From Gammaproteobacteria bacterium (GTDB taxonomy: Bacteria > Gemmatimonadota > Gemmatimonadetes > Longimicrobiales > Gaopeijiaceae): DNA of 10,431 nucleotides. The translations under genes and the position numbers were made by a program. The stretch lies in the NCBI GenBank assembly GCA_024638345.1, contig JAHEKL010000020.1, forward strand, positions 1 to 10,431, read 5' to 3'. A model generated the notes under the pieces. It was not told the origin of the DNA, did no database searches, and was given only the letters and a program-made list of their open reading frames with translations. Numbering within the stretch: the first letter of the stretch is position 1; the number at the start of each line of letters is the position of its first letter. Below are positions 7,297 through 10,431 of the stretch, piece by piece.

Positions 7297-7313
7297 CGAC
7301 GCGGCCGGCGTCG
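7297..7313 (+). repeat. Inverted repeat in the leader region of the exported TPR gene
   Basis: CGACGC (7297-7302) and GCGTCG (7308-7313) form a 6-base-pair stem with a GGCCG loop. It is the third inverted repeat in the 139-base spacer and starts 4 bases after the previous one. It may be part of the control region or a leader hairpin. Confidence 0.35.
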
Positions 7314-7368
7314 TCGTGACCTAACGTTCAGCTCGTCGTTCGAAGATTCCCACAAGTGGGAGGCGAGG

Positions 7369-9051
7369 ATGTTGAATGACCGACTTCAAAGGGCGGTTAC
7401 GATCCTGATCCTGGCGATCACGCCGCAACTGGCTCAATCGCAGACACCTGGCGCAGGCGCCGGAGCGACTGGCCACCCCGCTCACGGAGCTGGATTCCAG
7501 AGCCCGGAGGTCGTGCTGAGAGACGATCTGGGCACGTATTCGCGTGAGATCACCACGTCGTCCGAGCGGGCCCGGGCCTATTTCAACCAAGGACTACGGC
7601 TCGAGTACGCATTCAACCACGAGCACGCGATCCGGTCGTACGAAGCGGCCATTGTAGTCGACCCGCACTGCGCCATGTGTTGGTGGGGGATCGCCCTGGC
7701 TTCCGGGCCGAACATCAACGCTCCGATCACCGAGCAAGGTGGCCTGCGGGCGTTCGAGGCGATCCGTCGCGCGGAGCAGGAGAGCGCAGGGGTCACAGCG
7801 GTCGAGCAGGACCTGATTCGGGCCCTCTCGACTCGATACGGGGAGAGGCCACTCGAGGATCGAGAGCAACGGGATGCGGCGTACGCCGAGTCCATGGGGC
7901 AGTTGGCTGAGCGATACCCAGCGGACGCCGACGTTCTCACCCTCTATGGTGCAGCCCTCATGAACCTGAACCCATGGAACTACTGGGAAGGTGACTACGG
8001 TCAGCGGACACCGCGGGCCGGAACGCCGCTGATCCTGCGGATGCTGGAGCGCGCTCTGGAACTGTCGCCGAGCAGTCCCGGAGCCTGTCACTACTACATC
8101 CACGCGGTCGAAGCCGGTGAGCCTGAAAAGGCCGTCTCGTGCGCGGAACGACTCGGTACCCTGATCCCCGGCGCAGGTCACATCGTCCACATGCCCGGCC
8201 ATATCTACATCCGGGTAGGAAGGTACGCCGACGCGGTGAGCGTCAACGAGCACGCCGTGCACTCGGACGAGGCTCATCTCTCGGGCGATCTGTCCGGGAC
8301 CCTCTATGCGGGCACCTACTATCCGCACAACTACCACTTCATGGGTTTCGCGGCCACCATGGCCGGGATGAGCGAGCGGGCGATCCGCGCGGCTCGCACG
8401 GTCGCCCCGAAGATCACTCCGGAGATCGCTCGTGATTTCTATTGGATCCAGAACGCGGTCGTGCTCCCGCAGCTCACGAACCTGACGTTCGGTCGCTGGG
8501 AAGACGTCCTGGCCGAGTCGGCTCCTCCGGGAGGGCTGGAGCAGTCGTCCCTCCTGAGTGAGTACGCAAAGGGGGTGGCTCTCGCCGCGCTGGGGCAGAT
8601 CGTCGAGGCGGAGTCGGCGCTGGAGGCTATGAGGATGAGAACCGAGAATCTGAGGACCGGAGATCCAGCCATGAACCCGATCCCGCACCTCGCGCCGGAG
8701 GTTCTGGCGGGCGAGATTGCTCTGCGCTCGGGAGACGCAGAGACGGCGGTTCGACACTTCCGCCGGGCGGTCGAGCTGGAGGACGGCCTCCTCTACGACG
8801 AGCCACCGCTGTGGTACTATCCGATCCGGCACTCGCTCGGTCGAGCGTTGCTGGAGGCGGGTCGACCCGAGGAAGCTGAGATTGCCTATCGAGAGGATCT
8901 GGACCGATTCCCGGAGAACGGATGGTCGCTCTTCGGACTCGCAACCAGCCTGGACGCACAGGGACGATCGAGTGAAGCCGACAGGGTCTGGTCACGATTC
9001 GAAGCCGCCTGGACCGACGCCGACGTCGAGCTCCCCGCCTCTCGATTCTGA
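7369..9051 (+). CDS. Exported TPR-repeat protein with conserved Cys/His motifs
   Basis: This 560-residue protein starts with a signal peptide (hydrophobic VTILILAI at 10-17, likely cleavage near A22-Q-S24) and has no lipobox, so it is probably periplasmic. TPR-like hairpins occupy much of it (for example 67-100, 222-262, 281-295, 400-422, 453-473, 489-512). A C101-A-M-C104-WWG motif after the first TPR, C240-H-Y-Y-I-H245, and H271-I-V-H-M-P-G-H278 are characteristic of a widespread but functionally uncharacterised family of secreted TPR proteins; the last two could bind metal or contact a ligand. The ATG at 7369 is supported by GGGAGG (7358-7363) 5 bases upstream. It follows the TPR-LuxR regulator in the same direction, behind a probable terminator and inverted repeats, so it may have its own controlled promoter. 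No enzymatic domain is recognised; a protein-binding role is inferred. Confidence 0.87.
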   Translation: MLNDRLQRAVTILILAITPQLAQSQTPGAGAGATGHPAHGAGFQSPEVVLRDDLGTYSREITTSSERARAYFNQGLRLEYAFNHEHAIRSYEAAIVVDPHCAMCWWGIALASGPNINAPITEQGGLRAFEAIRRAEQESAGVTAVEQDLIRALSTRYGERPLEDREQRDAAYAESMGQLAERYPADADVLTLYGAALMNLNPWNYWEGDYGQRTPRAGTPLILRMLERALELSPSSPGACHYYIHAVEAGEPEKAVSCAERLGTLIPGAGHIVHMPGHIYIRVGRYADAVSVNEHAVHSDEAHLSGDLSGTLYAGTYYPHNYHFMGFAATMAGMSERAIRAARTVAPKITPEIARDFYWIQNAVVLPQLTNLTFGRWEDVLAESAPPGGLEQSSLLSEYAKGVALAALGQIVEAESALEAMRMRTENLRTGDPAMNPIPHLAPEVLAGEIALRSGDAETAVRHFRRAVELEDGLLYDEPPLWYYPIRHSLGRALLEAGRPEEAEIAYREDLDRFPENGWSLFGLATSLDAQGRSSEADRVWSRFEAAWTDADVELPASRF

Positions 9052-9057
9052 TGTCTC

Positions 9058-9101
9058 GAGCGGTCGGAGCGGGCAGCTTGTGCCGCCCGCTCCGACCGTT
9101 C
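9058..9101 (+). terminator. Strong 17-bp hairpin between the exported TPR gene and the sirtuin gene
   Basis: The arms 9058-9074 and 9085-9101 pair over 17 positions: 14 perfect pairs (CGGTCGGAGCGGGC with GCCCGCTCCGACCG), then one G-U and two further pairs at the base. The loop is 10 bases (9075-9084). It begins 6 bases after the upstream TGA, as a terminator would, but only TTC follows, not a T-tract. The likely sirtuin GTG start (9080-9082) lies in the loop and its GGAG (9066-9069) is inside the 5' arm. The element may therefore be a terminator, a translational switch, or both. Confidence 0.6.
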
Positions 9102-9943
9102 ACGATCGCCTGCTGTATGATCTGAGCCAGCTTCGCAGTTTCTTCACGGACCGAAGCGTGGTCGTCCTGTCCGGAGCGGGGTGCAGCACCGAATCCGGAA
9201 TTCCCGACTACCGAGGCCTGGAAGGCCGGCACCATCGACGCCGGCCTATGAGCTACCAGGAGTTCATGGGTAGCTCTTCGGCTCGGGCCCGGTATTGGTC
9301 CAGGAGCGCGGTCGGGTGGTCTCGGGTGTCTCGGGCCCGGCCGAACGCGGGACATCGAGCGCTGGCGGATCTCGAGAGGGAGGGCCGGGTCGGAGCGGTC
9401 ATCACGCAAAACGTGGACGGATTGCATCAGGCCGCCGGGAGCCGAGCCGTGCTGGAGCTGCACGGCTCTCTCTCGGGCGTGCGCTGCATGGAATGCGGAA
9501 GTGTTGAGCCGAGAGGCGCGCTTCAGCAGCGGCTCGAGGCTGCGAACCCGATGGTCGTCGACTCACCCGCTCGAGTAGCTCCAGACGGCGACGCAGATCC
9601 GGGAAGGAGCATGGAGTCGGGCTTTCGGGTTCCAGCGTGCGAGATCTGCGGAGGTATACTCAAGCCCGATGTCGTGTTCTTCGGCGAGACCGTACCGCGC
9701 GAGCGAGTCGCGAGGAGCTGGCAGCTCTACGAGGAGGCGGACGCGCTGCTGGTAGCGGGGTCGTCGCTGGCCGTGTTCTCGGGGCGCAGATTCGTGCTTC
9801 GAGCGGCGCAGGAGGAGAAGCCGGTGGCGATCGTGAATCTCGGAGCGACACGCTGCGACGAAGTGGCGGAAGTGAAGATCCAACGCCGGCTGGGAGAGGT
9901 CCTGCCACGACTCGTGTCGACGTCCAAGAGCCCGCGTGGGTGA
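9080..9943 (+). CDS. Sir2-family NAD-dependent protein deacylase (class II, SIRT4-like)
   Basis: This is a complete sirtuin of 287 residues if it starts at GTG 9080. It has the NAD-binding motif G32-A-G-C-S-T-E-S-G-I-P-D-Y-R45, T109-Q-N-V-D-G-L-H116, the catalytic His in E126-L-H128-G, four zinc cysteines (C136, C139, C187, C190), the P196-D-V-V-F-F-G-E203 segment, G227-S-S-L230 and I251-V-N253. The GRHHRRRPMSYQEFMGS segment after the first motif is typical of bacterial class II sirtuins. It removes acyl groups from lysine using NAD+, in the cytoplasm; substrates are unknown. The frame is open far upstream into the TPR gene, but that region is non-homologous. GTG 9080 gives a normal N-terminus, yet it sits in a hairpin loop; CTG codons at 9110 or 9113 are weaker alternatives. 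The gene is 28 bases after the TPR gene and convergent with uppP. Confidence 0.9.
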   Translation: MPPAPTVHDRLLYDLSQLRSFFTDRSVVVLSGAGCSTESGIPDYRGLEGRHHRRRPMSYQEFMGSSSARARYWSRSAVGWSRVSRARPNAGHRALADLEREGRVGAVITQNVDGLHQAAGSRAVLELHGSLSGVRCMECGSVEPRGALQQRLEAANPMVVDSPARVAPDGDADPGRSMESGFRVPACEICGGILKPDVVFFGETVPRERVARSWQLYEEADALLVAGSSLAVFSGRRFVLRAAQEEKPVAIVNLGATRCDEVAEVKIQRRLGEVLPRLVSTSKSPRG

Positions 9944-9953
9944 AGCTTCGGCC

Positions 9954-10431
9954 TCAGGAAGAACCGAGCCAGGCGAGGAAGAGGAGCCCGGCCCCCCAGC
10001 AGTACCATGAAAAGCTGGGGAAGGAGCGGCTCTTGAGCATGGCGACGAAGAGCCTTATCGCCAGGACCCCCGCGATGGTCGCGGCGAGGGACCCCAGCAG
10101 GAGCGCTCGAGCCGACAGCCCATCCACCGATCCCCTCAGGTCGGCGAGCTGGAGGACACCCGCGCCCGCGATGGCCGGAATGGACATGAGAAAGGAGAAG
10201 GCTGCCGCTTCGATAGGTGCGACACCGAGCCACAGCGCGGCGGTCACCGTCGCCCCCGAACGAGAGATTCCCGGAATGAGCGCGAATGCCTGCGCGACTC
10301 CGATGATCAAAGCCGTACGCACGCCGAAGGAGTCAGCCAGGGTGCGCCGGAGGGCCCAGCGGGTCGAGAAAAGGAACAGGCCGGTGACCAGGAGCGCGAT
10401 CCCCACCACTGCGGGTGCATCGAAGAGTGCC
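9954..10431 (-). CDS. uppP: Undecaprenyl-diphosphatase UppP/BacA, 5' end beyond window
   Basis: The C-terminal 158 residues of this membrane enzyme are present. The frame stays open to the right edge with no plausible start at a family-typical place; the GTG at 10409 lies inside a membrane helix and should not be taken as the start. The family signature P-G-I-S-R-S-G-A-T lies about 53 residues into the visible part and includes the conserved Arg of the active site; the N-terminal E-rich motif is outside the window. Several hydrophobic helices (for example VGIALLVTGLFLF, IPAIAGAGVLQLA, LLLGSLAATIAGVLAI, WGAGLLFLAWLG) fit the polytopic inner-membrane topology. UppP dephosphorylates undecaprenyl diphosphate to recycle the lipid carrier for peptidoglycan and other wall polymers and confers bacitracin resistance when overproduced. 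Its stop is only 10 bases from the convergent sirtuin stop, with no clear bidirectional terminator between them. Confidence 0.93.
   Translation of the reverse strand, partial: ALFDAPAVVGIALLVTGLFLFSTRWALRRTLADSFGVRTALIIGVAQAFALIPGISRSGATVTAALWLGVAPIEAAAFSFLMSIPAIAGAGVLQLADLRGSVDGLSARALLLGSLAATIAGVLAIRLFVAMLKSRSFPSFSWYCWGAGLLFLAWLGSS

Noticed and set aside
6282..7355. Minus-strand open frame (357 codons) opposite the TPR-LuxR regulator
   Set aside because: The opposite strand encodes a clear LuxR-type helix-turn-helix; this product is Arg-rich and low in complexity, typical of a shadow frame.
7594..8832. Minus-strand open frame (412 codons) opposite the exported TPR gene
   Set aside because: The plus-strand gene has a signal peptide, a good ribosome binding site and family motifs; the antisense product shows none.
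8717..9079. Upstream extension of the sirtuin frame from an ATG at 8717
   Set aside because: It lies inside the TPR gene in another frame, the added residues are unlike any sirtuin N-terminus, and the GTG at 9080 already gives a full domain.

Overview
The window is high-GC, gene-dense bacterial chromosome with no rRNA, tRNA, insertion sequence, phage gene or CRISPR array that I can see. Lipoprotein signals, a classical Fur box, a class II sirtuin and a TPR-rich gene content suggest a Gram-negative-type, free-living bacterium. Gemmatimonadota or a similar high-GC environmental phylum is my guess, and the phylum is inference only. No stretch longer than 300 bases lacks a gene.

Left part, all on the minus strand and read from right to left: a small VOC/glyoxalase-fold protein (5345-4968), a CHAD-domain protein (4771-3848), then a tight three-gene operon running off the left edge. 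The operon encodes an M75 imelysin lipoprotein with the intact GxHxxE motif (3700-2495), a di-heme cytochrome c / DUF1111-type oxidoreductase lipoprotein (2498-1089) and a second, divergent imelysin-like lipoprotein (1092 to beyond base 1). Both internal junctions are 4-base stop/start overlaps without a convincing ribosome binding site, so translation is probably coupled. A perfect 17-base Fur-type palindrome (3759-3775) lies just upstream of the first imelysin gene. The operon therefore reads as an iron-repressed envelope iron-acquisition or redox module. It is comparable in logic to EfeO (M75 domain) working with a heme peroxidase, but uses a di-heme c-type enzyme.

Middle part, on the plus strand: a cytoplasmic TPR protein with a C-terminal LuxR/GerE helix-turn-helix (5517-7229), an intrinsic-terminator-like palindrome, two further inverted repeats, then an exported TPR protein with conserved Cys and His residues (7369-9051). 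A 17-base-pair hairpin follows its stop codon, and the most likely start codon of the next gene, a class II Sir2 deacylase (9080-9943), lies in the hairpin loop. The TPR regulator next to an exported TPR protein may form a regulator/effector pair, but nothing proves it.

Right edge: a convergent minus-strand gene for undecaprenyl-diphosphatase (UppP/BacA), cut at its 5' end by the window.

No wholly new system is evident, since every gene falls in a known family. The points most worth following are the Fur-controlled imelysin/di-heme/imelysin operon, the sirtuin start inside a hairpin, and the repeat-rich spacer between the two TPR genes.
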